This document shows, piece by piece, positions 1 to 11,012 of a stretch of DNA of 64,000 bases. Every line of letters starts with the position of its first letter. The first letter of the stretch is position 1. The position numbers and the translations under genes were made by a program. The notes below the pieces were generated by a model that was not told the DNA's origin, searched no databases, and saw only the letters and a program-made list of their open reading frames with translations. Source of the stretch: Odobenus rosmarus divergens (taxonomy: Eukaryota; Chordata; Mammalia; Carnivora; Odobenidae); assembly GCF_000321225.1 (NCBI RefSeq), contig NW_004450483.1, positions 1,337,758 through 1,401,757 of the forward strand, in the 5' to 3' direction.

Positions 1-19
1 GGCGCCTCCTTCCTCCCCC

Positions 20-400
20 TACAAGATAATAGCTCCCAGGGTCCACTGCAGTTAGATATGGTCAAGTGGTGAGTTTGGGCCAAAAGAACGTCATCAGAAG
101 AGGTGAATGCCATTTCCTGGGCCTGTCTCAAAATCATCTCCCACATTCCTTCTCTTCTCTGCCTTCCTGCTGGAATCAAAAGATCCCACTGGAGAGCTCC
201 AAGGCCACGCCAGCCAGCCGAGATGGCAGCCACTAGATGCTTGTGACTATTTAAATTTAAATGGGTGCAAATGAAGTCCGATTAAAAGTTCAGTTTTCGA
301 CTGTACTAGCCACATTTCAAAATGTTCCCTAGCTAAATGTACACAGACATCTCAGAAGGCCCCAGTGGAGGGTGCTGCTCCAAGACCCCAGGATCCTGAA
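20..400. mobile_element. Old repeat fragments (LTR-like, then MER-like DNA transposon)
   Basis: Positions 20-210 have the tone of an old LTR (a gggcctg...ctcccac stretch, then a CT-rich block and agatccc-type sequence), but I cannot assign a family. From about 215 to 345 the sequence carries gccactag, an AT-rich core with tatttaaatttaaat, and cactagccacatttcaa. These are signatures of a common mammalian MER-type DNA transposon relic. Both edges are uncertain and nothing coding is visible. Confidence 0.35.
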
Positions 401-1945
401 TGACCATGTGGAAGGCTACCCACCAACTAGAGGTATCCATGTGGAGCTATGTGTGCGAGTAAGCAACTTTTACTGGGTTCAGATGAGCGGGGAGTGTTTG
501 TTATTTACTTGACTAATACATATCTTTTGGCTTGGAGGAGCTTTCCATCTAGCAGAGAGGAGCAGATCATAAACATTCCTGTGCAGTGTAGGGATGCCAA
601 AACAGAGAGACGTGGAGGCTGCAAGAGCCCGGGCTTGGAAATGAGAAAGGAAGGTCGGAGAAGGTGGGCCAGGCAGAGGGAGAAGGGTGAGGCATTTTGC
701 CTCTGTTTCTCCTCCTTCCTTCTTAAAGCCCTCCTCTCCCTCTTCCCCTCTCTCTCCCTTCTCTGGGCAGACATCATCACCCTGATCCTCCTTGGGGGGC
801 TATACCACCCCCACTCTCCGTGCCTGTTGTCTGGGGGGAGGGGGGAGCTGATTTCTTGGGAAAGGGAGAGGTGTGTCTGAGGCCATGGAGGGAGTGGTGT
901 GGGGACTGAGCAGGCCTGTGACATGCAGTCTGCAGGAACTAGAGCCTAAGGCTCCATGCTTTCTCTGAAGGGGGGAAGTAAACCTGGAACTGGGGCTGGG
1001 CATCCTCCTTACCACTTGGAGAGAGGAGAGCCTTCTGGAGACAGATGGTAACACAAAGGGAAATCAAACCAAGAAACGAAGAGAGATTGATTCCCATGAC
1101 TCTGTTCGCCTGAAAGCAGGTAACCCTGGGCTTCTCGGTTAAGTGAGCTCATAAATGCCCTTGGAGACTTATGCAAGTTTGAGATGACAGCTGTGACTTC
1201 TACACGCTTCCTTTTATCTAGATCTTTGCTCAGGTAGAGCTCTGAAAAACTCACTGATATAGTGGTGCCAATTCATTCAAGACACCCCACTGGAATAAGT
1301 CTGATCAGAGTCATAGGCTAAGCCATGGAGCTCATGGTTTCAGCAATGATCAGTAGTAGTTGAGGGGGATACTGGGCGTTATTTTCAGGATAGGGGGCTT
1401 TATTTTGTCCACACATAGGTGAGAGGGAGAAGGGCATCCTGGGCCCTCGGCCAGCCTACTGATCATTAGCAGAAGGGAAAGACAGGACAGACCCCAAGAT
1501 GGAGTGGAGTGAACAGAAAACTCAGAGATAAAGCCAAGATTTCCTAAGTCTCTGAAGTCTGCCAAAGACAGGTGGTCCTTACATTGGCCATCAGTTTCAG
1601 GCCAGTGTGGGGACAGTGGCCTGTAGTGAGGGATATCCCTTTCACCTCCAGGTCTCTGGGGCCCAGAGCCCAGAGCCTCTGGGTCTGGGTTTCCTCCCTG
1701 AGGAAAAATTGAGCTCCCTCTTCCTCTCACACAAGGCCCCCGGATCTCAGGGATGTGGGATGTGAGGGAAGACTAATGTGGAAGGCAGGACGCAGAAGGC
1801 CAAGGCCAAGGCCCAGGCCCAGGTAGGCCACAAACCTGTGGGCAATCTTAGCATATAGCTCAGGGCTCCAAGCTCTGGTCCCCTAAAACAAGTGTTTTTT
1901 GTTTTTTTAAACTAATTAAGTTTTAGTTTTTTTGTTGTTGTTGTT
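401..1945. other. Single-copy sequence without recognised gene
   Basis: There is no exon-like reading frame with plausible splice sites. Open frames at 449-880 (+) and 505-924 (-) overlap each other on opposite strands, which points to chance. A short hexanucleotide-like tandem of ccaaggc and cccagg units lies at about 1797-1823. A homopolymer-rich T block at 1891-1945 leads into the SINE that follows. Confidence 0.5.
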
Positions 1946-2116
1946 AAAGATTTTATTTATTTGACAGAGAGAGACACAGCAAGAAAGGGAAGTGGGAGAG
2001 GGAGAAGCAGGTCTCCTACTGAGCAGGGAGCCCGATGCGGGGCTCGATCCCAGGACGCTGGGATCATGACCTGAGCCGAAGGCAGACGCCCAACGACTGA
2101 GCCACCCAGGTGCCCC
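1946..2116 (-). mobile_element. SINEC (carnivore tRNA-Lys SINE), reverse orientation
   Basis: Read on the minus strand this begins with the tRNA-like head (complement of gagccacccaggtgcccc at its right end), contains the B-box-like complement of gctcgatcccagga, and ends in aaagattttatttattt, the complement of the AATAAA-type tail. A long target-site duplication flanks it: about 25 bp starting at 1900 and again at 2117 (tgtttttttaaactaatt followed by a single mismatch and agtttt). This gives confident ends. It is non-coding and not autonomous; it would have been mobilised by L1 machinery. Confidence 0.95.
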
Positions 2117-2844
2117 TGTTTTTTTAAACTAATTTAGTTTTGTATCTTTTTACTGTTATACCAGCCAGGCTAACAGTAGGAAACAGATTATGCACTCAAA
2201 GTGGAAAGATCTGAGAGTTTAATAAAGGAATATTTACAAAGTTAAGGCCAAGGTGTAGGTCACCATGAGGGATCGACTTCCACCTCTAGGCCTCATCGGA
2301 CTCCAAGCTGCCAGAGGGTTGGGACTGTTCAAAGCCCCTACATCCCTCACTGTAGGTTTCAGGGACATAACACAGGACTCAAAGCCTTGGGTTTCTTCTC
2401 CCTGAGTTCGACCAGCAGATTGATTTAACGACAGTCGTCCCCCAGCAAAGACTGGCCAAGATAGAATCGAAGCAGCAACAGGAAAACCCCCAGAAGAGAC
2501 TGTCCTGTGTTTTCAGGAGAGGGCCTACTAGCAGGCCCGCTGCTCAGCAGCTCAGCATAGTGGAAGGAGGCTGAGCCCGACATGGCCTGGGAGCTGGAAG
2601 CACCAGAGACTCGGCCTGCAGGAGCCAGAGGTGGTTGGTCCCAGGATTGCTCCACTTCGTCCAGCAGGTCAGGGCCAGAAGGGCGCCAGGAGCACTGGGT
2701 CCAGTTCCCGCGGGTGCAGACAGACAGAGATGAGGGTGATGGAGTGGCAGGCCAGGGCTTCTTGCAATCACCCTGGGATTCCTCCATCATCTGGAGAACA
2801 CATTTAACGACAATTGGACAAAAGTTCTGAAGCCAGATGCCTCT

Positions 2845-2950
2845 TTTCAGTGTCTCTGTCTTCTTACCTGTAAAATGGGGATAATAGCAAAATCTACCTT
2901 CAAAGTCTAAATGAATTAATAAGTAGAAAGTTTTCTGGGCAGGCTGGTAC
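2845..2950 (+). mobile_element. MIR fragment
   Basis: The order tcttacctgtaaaatggggataatag, then a short spacer, then aaatgaattaa matches the central-to-3' part of the MIR SINE consensus (cctcatctgtaaaatggggataataat ... gaggattaaatgag). Divergence is high and no target duplication remains, as usual for this ancient element. Confidence 0.5.
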
Positions 2951-3354
2951 ATATTGAGGCCTCAGTGTATTTCAGATAATTGACAACAGGTTCTGGACTA
3001 ACCCTGCGACCCGCACCAACTCAGTGAAGCCCCGAACAACTTCGGGTCTGCCTGGTTCCAAAGCCTAAAGTCCCTGTCCCAGCTCCTTTCCTCCTGGGAG
3101 CCTACTCCACACTCCGGTCTGTGTGACGCATCCGTCCATTCTAGGCTGATCTTTGCTCTAAAACTGTTGGCTGTTTTCTCTTGTGAGACAATCTGGTGCC
3201 ATGGAAGGAACCTCCATTTTCTCATCTGAAAAATTGACTTGTTATGAAAAGAAATATATTAGTGTATTACAGCTTGCCAGGCACCAAAAAGGTCTACCGC
3301 CTTTCCTTCCCCTGGAGGGATTCCTGCAGAATCTCTGCACAGCTGTGGATCCCC

Positions 3355-3490
3355 TAATGCACTTGATCATCAGATTCACATGTGGTGCTGATTTAAAAAA
3401 AATACAGATTCCTGGGCCCTGCCCCACCTTCCCGAGTCAGCTTAGGGTGGGGCCCTGCAGTCTGCATTGTGTTTCAACACCTCTGGTCAC
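3355..3490. mobile_element. MER5A-like hAT transposon fragment
   Basis: The block gatcatcagattcacatg, gattcctgggccctgcccca, then gtcagcttagggtggggccc follows the MER5A order (atcagaatcacctgg, ttgctgggccccaccccc, gattcagtaggtctggggtggggcc). It is a non-autonomous hAT-Charlie relic with both terminal repeats eroded. Confidence 0.6.
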
Positions 3491-3589
3491 CTGGCAGCCA
3501 GCCAGCTGGCCCCTGTGTCTCCAGGCTTTGGGGGGTCAGGGAAGGCTTTGGCTGGGTCTAGAGAGCAGTGTGTGTGTAGGGAACAGTGA

Positions 3590-3805
3590 CAAAGCCCAGC
3601 CTTGGAATCACACAGCCCTGGGCTGAACCTGGTCTGAGCCCTGCGATGGCTGGATGACCTGGGGCAAGTCACTTCACCAACACCGGAGCCTCGCTTTCCT
3701 CCTGCATCAAATGCACGTAGAAGCACCAACCCGGCAAGGCTGCAGGGCAGCTCCTCGGCCAGTTAAAATGGAACGAGGTGCGCAGTGCCTGGCACCGAGT
3801 TCCCG
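3590..3805 (+). mobile_element. MIR element
   Basis: Near-complete MIR order is visible: gccttggaatcacacagccctgggctgaacctgg, then ggatgacctggggcaagtcacttca, then cctcgctttcctcctgcatcaaatg, and cagtgcctggcacc near the 3' end. The middle matches the conserved MIR core (tgtgaccttgggcaagttact). An open frame on the plus strand across this element (3654-3920) is therefore repeat-derived. Confidence 0.7.
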
Positions 3806-3889
3806 GCAGCGCCCTTCGCTTCTCCCTGCAGTGACCAGGAGGACTGGAAAGACAGTGATTTCCCCAAAGGTAGGGCTTTCAGCCCAGGT

Positions 3890-4240
3890 GCCCCTGGCCT
3901 GCTGGCACAGGAGGGGTTAACGATGCCCGCGTCCGAGGAACAATAAGTGGCCCACGGTGGAAATGCTGAACTGCGCTGATGGGGCTGACAGGGGCTATTT
4001 TCGGAGCCCAACCGCACGGAGTAATAGGATTGGAGCGGAGGCAAGCGTGACCAGAGCCGATGTTCTCAGCTACCGAGGCAACGGCCAGCCGGCTGCGCCA
4101 AACAAAACACTCCGCTCCTTCTTCCCGCCCCGCCCCCCCATGGGTTTTATCTTGACCTTCACATAGGCCACCCTGTTTGGCAGCAAGAAAAAGATTGCTT
4201 TTGATTTCCTAACTGTGGTGCGCTTCAGACGCACTGCTCC
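3890..4240. other. Unique block, candidate conserved non-coding element
   Basis: Repeat-free sequence with several CpGs retained (cgatgcccgcgtccgag, ccgcacggag, ccgatg, ctaccgaggcaacggcc), followed by an AT-richer part with a TGACCTT-type nuclear-receptor half-site near 4152. Retained CpG dinucleotides and an absence of repeats are weak signs of constraint. I see no exon. No alignment could be run, so this is a suggestion only. Confidence 0.25.
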
Positions 4241-4909
4241 CACACCCGTTGGCTCCAGCTTGATGTCCATAGCGCAGTGGGGAAACTGAGGCAGGAGGGG
4301 CCGAGCGGGTCTTTGTAGAGTGGTCTGGGTGGGAGATGACTGTCTCACTTCCCCTGTCCTCCCTCAGTGTCCAGCAGTTTGGGGGTGGGAATGGGGGTTG
4401 CTCAGGAGCCCCGTCCTTCCTCTTTGTCATATCCAGGCCCTTGTGGTCTTATTCTTCTATTAACACCCCGGCTTGGCAGAGGCTGCCTTTCTGCCCTTGC
4501 ACACCTGGGGACAGTGTCCTCCGGCCTTAACCTTGCCACACCCACCAAAGCTTGCTGGGAAGGGGAAGGCATGGAAGGCTCCTGCCTTCAGGGCCCTAAT
4601 GGTCTGGATGGGATTTAAAACCCGCCAAGAGGAAGGAAGGCAAGGGGCATCTCTATAGGTGCCCAGCGGTAAGGGGTGCAGGGACACCCCCCTGAGGCCC
4701 CTGGCCTGCACTAGGAGTTTCATCTCTTAATCCTCACACCTTGCAACACAGGACTTCCTGTTACCGTTGTCACAGGCCTGTGGCCACTTACTAAGAAGTG
4801 ACAGGGTTCCTTCGCCCTTTCCTCCAGGGCCCAGGAGACCCTTGGGCTCAGAGGGGGCTCCGAGGACCTCCCCAACGGCAGATTTCCATATACAAGCGTC
4901 CCTCCTAGC
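4241..4909. other. Unique sequence, nothing assigned
   Basis: GC-rich unique sequence. Overlapping open frames on both strands (for example 4336-4530 plus and 4460-4723 minus) cancel each other as evidence for coding. No repeat family, RNA gene or promoter motif cluster is recognisable. Confidence 0.45.
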
Positions 4910-5333
4910 CACGATTTCAAGTCCCCGTCGTCAACTGTGGTCCTGGAGCAGATGATCCTCGTTCTGACAATGTGTCAGAGAGCCAACAGTAGCCTCACGC
5001 TCCGTCACAATGCCTCTGTCATTCTCACGTCACCTCATCCCGTAGGCATTTTGTCATCCCAGAGCTACACAAGCGGAAGGGTCAGTACAGTAAGATATTT
5101 TGAGAGCGACCACATTCACATAACTTTTATTACAGTATATGGCTATAATTGTTCTATTGTATTATTAATGATGGTTGTCAATCTGACCTTGCCTAATGGG
5201 GAAATTAAACTTTATCAGAGGCTCGTGTATATAGGAAAAGGCATAGTGTATACAGAGTTTGGTATGCTCTGTGGTTTCAGGCAGACACTGGGGGTCTTGG
5301 GACACATCTCCCTTGAATAAGCGGGGACAACTG
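4910..5333. mobile_element. Tigger-type (TcMar) non-autonomous DNA transposon
   Basis: Diagnostic blocks appear in order: gtcaactgtggtcctggagc, agatgatcctcgttctgac, acaatgcctctgtcatt, gtaggcattttgtcatc, cagtaagatattttgagag, cataacttttattacagtat, attaaactttatcagagg, and caggcagacactgggggtct. The right end gaataagcggggacaactg is the decayed terminal inverted repeat. The left terminal repeat is missing, so the copy is truncated. The open frame at 4937-5320 lies wholly inside it and is not a gene. Confidence 0.8.
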
Positions 5334-6251
5334 TGTAATGAAATAACACATTTAGATAAGTGGGACTGTACATGTTTTTTTTCTTCTTTTCCTCCTATGT
5401 GACCTTCCCGGTAGCCTGCCAGAGGCACCCAGAGCCTGGGGGAGGATGAGGGTTGAAACAAGGCACAAAGAGAAAGCACGAAGCCGGACTAGATCTCCGA
5501 GCCCACAGCACAGGAGTTCTGAAAGTCAGGCTTCTCTGCAGGAGAAAAGGTTTTCCAAGTTCTGCACGTTGTCCTTTATGTATCAAATGCAACGCCTGCA
5601 GGTCCCAAGAGTGAGGTTTACTCCCAGCTGATGTAGGATAGAGGACACAGAATGGGACAAGAAGGTGAGCTTGAGCCAGACAAGAGGGACAAGGGGGGTG
5701 GGGGGGGTTGTGGCTGAGAATGCTGTTGGGTTCCACAGGACCCCGTGCCACTGGCAGCCCAGGCTGGACCCCAGAGGAGAGAGAAAAAAGAAACTCTGTT
5801 GGTCAGAGGGGATGCTGAGTGACGCTGCTCCCTCCCCTATCCCCTGTGCTTCTGGAACCTAGGACCCAGCCTCCAGAGCCCGTGCGTGCTTGCTGCCCCC
5901 AGAGTAGAAATGCCAGTGCATGCAGGCTCAGAAAGTGCTAGAAGGGCCTCAGCTAGCACCCCAGGCTCCTAGGCTTTCAGCTGTGTGGAAGGGAATCAGA
6001 AGGGAGCTGAGAGTGGCTGGTGAACTTGCCAAGGGGTCAGCCCTATAACCAAGCACTGCGGAACAGCCAGCTATGCTGGGGGTCATCAGAGGGTGTTAGC
6101 TAGACCTCCAGGAAGCAGCTCCACGGAGTGGGGCCTGAGCAGCAGGGCCCAGAGCAATCCCCCTGCAAGGCTTAGATGCAGTGAACAGAGCACGGGATCC
6201 CTGGCCACAGAACTAGAGGGCTTGTTGCGAGCAAGATGGCTCAGCACCCCC
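5334..6251. other. Unique sequence up to assembly gap
   Basis: No repeat or gene is recognised. A G-run near 5695-5710 and a purine-rich block near 5780 are the only compositional features. The sequence ends in a short C-run directly before the N gap. Confidence 0.45.
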
Positions 6252-6301
6252 NNNNNNNNNNNNNNNNNNNNNNNNNNNNNNNNNNNNNNNNNNNNNNNNN
6301 N
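6252..6301. other. Assembly gap (50 N)
   Basis: Exactly 50 ambiguous bases. The left edge ends in a run of C and the right edge begins with a 41-bp sequence that also occurs at 11013-11053. The round size suggests a placeholder rather than a measured length. Confidence 1.
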
Positions 6302-6342
6302 GTGGTGTTACGAGACTCTCCCCCGCCAAATTCATATGTTGA
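6302..6342 (+). repeat. 41-bp exact copy of an MLT1 LTR start, at gap edge
   Basis: All 41 bases from gtggtgttacgagactct through to tcatatgttga are identical to 11013-11053, where they form the start of an MLT1-type LTR. Here the match stops abruptly at a run of C (6343 onward) and no further LTR sequence follows. Because it abuts the N gap, the most likely cause is a mis-joined contig end or gap-fill error. A real recent duplication cannot be excluded. Confidence 0.9.
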
Positions 6343-6544
6343 CCCCCCCCCCTCCCTGGAGACCAGAGGGCCTTGAAGGCAGGGCCACCTCCCCCGCAGC
6401 CTAGCAAAGGGAGGAGGAGTGGCCTCTGGAGAGCAGAGACAGCCCTGCAGTGTCTCTGACCTTTGAAAAGGCAGGTACTTAGCTGAAGGATGAAATGCAC
6501 TTGAACTAGGAAGTTAACCCTCACTTTCCCAGCAAGACGAGGTC

Positions 6545-6546
<2 letters not shown>

Positions 6547-6585
<39 letters not shown>
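6547..6585 (+). repeat. (GT)n microsatellite
   Basis: An uninterrupted GT dinucleotide run of about 19 units, followed by gcgcat. It is likely length-polymorphic. Translations such as VCVCVC on the plus strand and HTHTHT on the minus strand come from it and are not proteins. Confidence 0.98.
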
Positions 6586-6588
<3 letters not shown>

Positions 6589-7299
6589 ATCCAGTCGGGA
6601 ATTGTGTACATTTGGAGACCCTGCCCCAGCGTGTGTCGGCCAAGGGCAGCCCTGCGGGGCTGGGTATCTCCTGCAGACAGTGTGGCCGTAGCAGCTGGGC
6701 CTGAGGTCCCCCCAGAGTTATCTCTGAGGGGCAGGTTTGCAGAGCAAACGAAGAATGTAAACAGGATTGCAGGAGGATTAAGGGCTTTGGGCAAACAAAG
6801 TTCCCCAGCCCCAGGGGGCTCCCCTGGAAGCACCTATTGACAGGCAAACCAAGGATGCGCTAATTTTTCCTTTCACTGGGCCCTGCCACTGGGGACACTT
6901 GCCCCTCCCCAGCGTCCTCGGGCTGGCTCACTAGTTAACCTTGATAAAGCTGGGCACAGAGTTCTGCCCTTTCTGTCCCCCCCTCCACATCCCTCCCCCA
7001 TGGTGACAGTGAATTAATGAGGTATCCATGTGACTCTCCCGCCTCTGTTTAATATGCGACAGAGGTCAGAGTCACTGAAGCCCGTGTTGTCCGGGCTTGT
7101 CCAGAGAGGGAAGAAATGGCTGATCTGGGGTTTTATGTTTCTATTAATACCTGAGCACAAACGCATTGTGACTCAGCCTCGTCCTGCCCCGGTGCCCAGG
7201 GTCCGGCTCCCTCCCTCCCCGCTCCCAGGACCTGACCCCAAGGGTCCCGAAGTGGGGGGGAGAGGAGGAAGGGAGTACTGGAGGGTCCAAGCAGGTGTC

Positions 7300-7425
7300 A
7301 GGTCCAGCGGCCCACTGAGGCAGAACCTCAGGAGTGGGTCCCCAAACCAGAGTTTTAAGAAGCAGTCCTGGTGACGTTTCTAGTTGGATGATAGAGTTTA
7401 GGAACCACTGGCTCAGTTCGTATGG
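7300..7425. mobile_element. Probable MER5-type hAT fragment
   Basis: The sequence from ctgaggcagaacctcaggagtggg to agtttaggaaccactgg ends like a hAT-Charlie terminal repeat (tttgagaaccactg). The interior is poorly preserved, so the assignment rests mainly on the end and on gcagtcctggtgac. Confidence 0.4.
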
Positions 7426-7489
7426 GACATCCAGATTCAGTGGGTGAATGTTGACTGACCACATGCAAGAAGGAATGACCCAGCCCTCC

Positions 7490-7665
7490 AGTCTTGCTCT
7501 GTGGCATTTAAAGCCAACTCCACCATTGAGCAGTTTGGTGACCTTGAACCAGGCCCTATACCTTCCCTCACATATGGAATGGCCTTTGGGGGAGGTTTAA
7601 TGAGATACTCCACTTAAAAAACTTGCAGAGCGCCTGACACAAGAGCACAGAGTAGGAGTAAGGGA
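7490..7665 (+). mobile_element. MIR element
   Basis: Contains ccaactccaccattgagcag, tggtgaccttgaaccaggcc, ccttccctcacatatggaatgg, aggtttaatgagat, and agagcgcctgacac in the MIR order. It is heavily diverged but collinear over most of its length. Confidence 0.6.
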
Positions 7666-8454
7666 GGAGAGATATATATAAGCCCCTTTATGAAGGAGTG
7701 ATTCACATCCGATAAAATTCACCTGTTTGAAATGCACAATTCAATGAGTGCAATATATTTTATGACATGCAGTTTTATTAGTCTAATAGAATTGGTATTA
7801 ATTTCCTTCCCCTCTGCCCAGGTTGTCCTAGGTGGGAGCCCTGGGAGCCAGGCTCCCGCATGTCAAGGTTGAACACTCTTCTTCACATGGAAGCGTGTGT
7901 GATCCTGATGGCTGGCTTCTGCTTGTCCTAGCCATGGCTCTCATAAACACCCTGGCTTCCTGCCGCCTCCCTATGCTAGTAGGACCACAGCAGCTGGCCA
8001 GGCTCAGTTTGAGGGCTGTGGGTCACCATGGCTGAGCAGGTGTCTATGCCCACACCCTGTGGTCCTCAGATGGCTCTCGGGGACTAAACGGGTTGCAGGG
8101 ACAGGGATGCACCTCCCTCCACCTCCAGCCTCCAGCCATCCTGCCTTGACCCTGATCCTGAGGGGGAGCATGAAGGGTCCTGCCCTCTTACTGGGGCTCC
8201 TTCATACGGTATCTGGACTACAGAGGAGAATTCTCTGAGAACCTGGAGCCAGAAGAGATGGGAGGGGGTGTCGGGGCATCAGGGCCACCGTGCTGCCCAG
8301 CACTCCTTCTGGCAAGCCTGAGCTGGGCTATTTTTATTTCAAGATGTCCTTCAGCAGCTAAAAAAGTCTGTTCTTCCCTCCTTTTCTTGGGACCTAATCT
8401 GAGTTGACCACACTCACTGGTCTGGCTCTGGAGATTGTTGGCCTGCTCTTCCAT

Positions 8455-8695
8455 ATCTGTATGCGGGCCATGTGTGTCCGTGTGGGGATGTGTGCATGTG
8501 CCTGTAGGACTATATATATGTGCATTCTGCACATATGCAGGAATGTGTGCAACACGCATGCGCTTTATGTATCTGAATGCGCAAAAGTACACATGCGCCA
8601 AGATCCTGTTGGTTTCCAATGTGCGGGCAGGCATGTGCCCCAATACATGCGTGTATGCATGTGAATATGCAAGGGCGTGTGTACAAGAAGATTCT
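8455..8695. repeat. Degenerate alternating purine-pyrimidine tract
   Basis: About 240 bp in which tgtg, catg, gcgc and tatata steps recur (tgcatgtgcc, tatatatatgtgc, gcatgcgc, tacatgcgtgtatgcatgtg). It resembles an old, mutated (TG)n array. Such alternation favours left-handed DNA in vitro. No coding interpretation is warranted for the open frames that cross it. Confidence 0.7.
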
Positions 8696-8834
8696 AGTTA
8701 AACGATTTCTTCAACAACGCCAGGTGAGTAACCACAGCTGCCAGATCAGGGTTCAGAAATTCCGACCTCCCAAGACCAGGCATGAGACTCTGCTTTGCTG
8801 CATCATCTCTTCTAATCATAACAACCTGACAATG

Positions 8835-8945
8835 CATTATTAGCCTTTTACAGATGAGGAGTCCAAGGCTCAGGGAATAGTAACTTAAAGTAGCAGAACC
8901 GGATCTGACTGGTTCCACAGTCTTTGCCTTGTGTTACTCCATGTT
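8835..8945 (-). mobile_element. MIR fragment, reverse orientation
   Basis: The order ttttacagatgaggag, aaggctcagggaatagtaact, tagcagaaccggatctgac is the reverse complement of the MIR 5' half and core. Confidence 0.6.
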
Positions 8946-8966
8946 GTCTGCCTACCATGATTGGAA

Positions 8967-8968
<2 letters not shown>

Positions 8969-8998
<30 letters not shown>
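8969..8998 (+). repeat. (AC)n microsatellite
   Basis: About 15 perfect AC units between tggaaat and tgcacatttt. Confidence 0.97.
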
Positions 8999-8999
<1 letters not shown>

Positions 9000-9004
<5 letters not shown>

Positions 9005-11012
9005 TTTTAATAGCTCACAACCAGGGCCAGTGCGTCGCTTTTATTTTCTGTGAGGAATGTAGTTTTTGCTGGGGAGGTCACTGAAGGACTGGCCTTGGGT
9101 GCAAATGCTCAACTCAGACAACTTGCCCAAAAGGGTAGATAGGCAGATGGACATTAAGGCCCTGGGGCAGCATCCGGCAGAGGCTCCCCGATGAGAATGA
9201 GTGGACTGTGTCCCTTTACCACAGAACAAGTTAGACCCCTACTTTAAGGACCCCAAGTCTTAGCCCTGTTGTGCCCTGGCAGTCCCCCTGTCACCCAGAC
9301 TTAAGCAGCCTCAGGAAGGGAGGGACAGAGGGAGGCCCTCCACTGGGAAGCCCTTTGGAAAATAAACATCTGTGCTTTGTGCCTGTTGAACCAAAGAGAT
9401 TTGTCAGTTGCTTAAACCATCCTTCTCTCTTGTTGACCATAGGATATATTAGCCCTGGAAATGGTGGGAGACTATAAGCTGGCTTCAGGAGCCCCTTTCA
9501 AAGAGGTGTCAGGTCATCCCAGTCATAAATCGGTGTGTGATGAGGCTTGCGCTCAGGCCCTGGTTCCCCATGATCACAGTGGGCCAGAGCAGGAGTCCCA
9601 GGCTCCAGGTAGGGGGCTCTTTGCACACCACCTCCCTGAAGACTCTCAATTATCCTATGGGAAGGGGGCTTTCTGCCCACTTTAGGCGTGGAGTGGTGCC
9701 TCACTTGGCAAAGGCAATGCAGAATGGGGGGAGGGGCTTAAGCCCCTCTCATTTCCCCACCTCCTGCCGCCTCTGTGTTCTGCTGCTGGGAGACACAGTT
9801 CTCCATCATCTGGAGGTCCCTGGGGAATGCCTCGAAGTGTCCTTGCTATCCTGCAGCTCAGCAACAAACCTTTGGCTTCTCCAGCCCCCCAGCCTCCTCA
9901 CTCCTCAGAAACACCCCAGGGCTGCAGGTCAGAGTCACTTTGGCTGGGCAGGAAGTCCAAGTCCACACCCATGCAAGGGGCTCAGGATGGGGGTCAAGAG
10001 CCCTGAGATCTGGAATGGCTCTGTCACCAAGCAGCTGGTCACCTTGGGCAATGCCTCCACTACTCCCTGGGGTCCCAGGTACCTTGGCTACACACCCATC
10101 AAGTCTAGGCGAAAATAACCACTGGCTTCGTATTCAGGGCTCATAGAGCCCAGATTCATCTCTTATTCTGAAACCCTCTGGAGGGCAGTCACTGTTCCAA
10201 TCCTGGTCTCCCCTCCTCAGAAGTGCCTGTTTGGGTCCACTAGGCAACAGACACTGAGACAGGGCTAGCAATGCAAGGGGTTTATTAGGGGTAAAGGCCT
10301 GGGAAAGACAAAAGGTGGCAGGAGCAGAATGGGGCATGAGAGCTTCAGACCCACATGCCCGCATGATCTATACCGAGATGTGGAGTGAAGACTGCCCCCC
10401 AGAGTGGCCCGGTGCTGGGCAGGAATCGCCAGCCCCTAGACCCTCCCCCTGCCCCATTCAGTACCTGGCCGGGGTGCCCCGGAAGTGCACGGCCTTGACC
10501 CGGAAGCAGAGGTGGGTCACGAAGGCACTGCCCTGGAGGCCAGAGTCCCTGTGTGCTCCCGCAGCTGAAGGGCAGGCTCTTTCTGGAAAGGAGGTGAAAG
10601 AGGCACCTCTGTGGCTGCCACACCAGCCCTGTGACCCAGGGCATGCAATTAACATCTCTGAGTTCAGCCCTGTTGTGGCCCAACCGTGAATCTGTCGCAG
10701 CGTTGTTGGAGACCCCATTTACAAGGCCATAGCGAAGTGGCTGCTACGTGCAGGTTATGGGTTGTGGTCACTGCAGTTATCGCCTTGGTTTTTTAATCCT
10801 TACTGGTGTGATTTCTCCCTGGGCTGTTGAGATTTAAGTCCTGGAGGGAAGCTTTCACTTCTGCTTTCTCACGCTGGACCATTGGTGGGGCGATAAGGGG
10901 CTCTCACCAACAATCTGAACTGTGAGGGAGGTAGAGGCAGCAGTGGCCATGCCTGGTCTTTGTCTCCATCCACAGGAGTGAGCCTTGTGTGATGGAAAAT
11001 AATTCTGGATCT
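9000..11012. other. Unique sequence with only faint MIR traces
   Basis: Mostly GC-rich single-copy DNA. Short MIR-like phrases occur near 10005-10070 (ggaatggctctgtcaccaagcagctggtcaccttgggcaa) and 10620-10665 (ccctgtgacccagggcatgcaatt). Plus-strand open frames at 9537-10118 (193 codons) and 9775-10146 overlap in different frames and have no domain. No promoter, RNA gene or splice-consistent exon was found. Confidence 0.45.

Noticed and set aside
6093..6404. Frame spanning the N gap
   Set aside because: It includes 50 undetermined bases, so its continuity is not established.
6547..6840. Val-Cys repeat protein
   Set aside because: It is translated (GT)n microsatellite.
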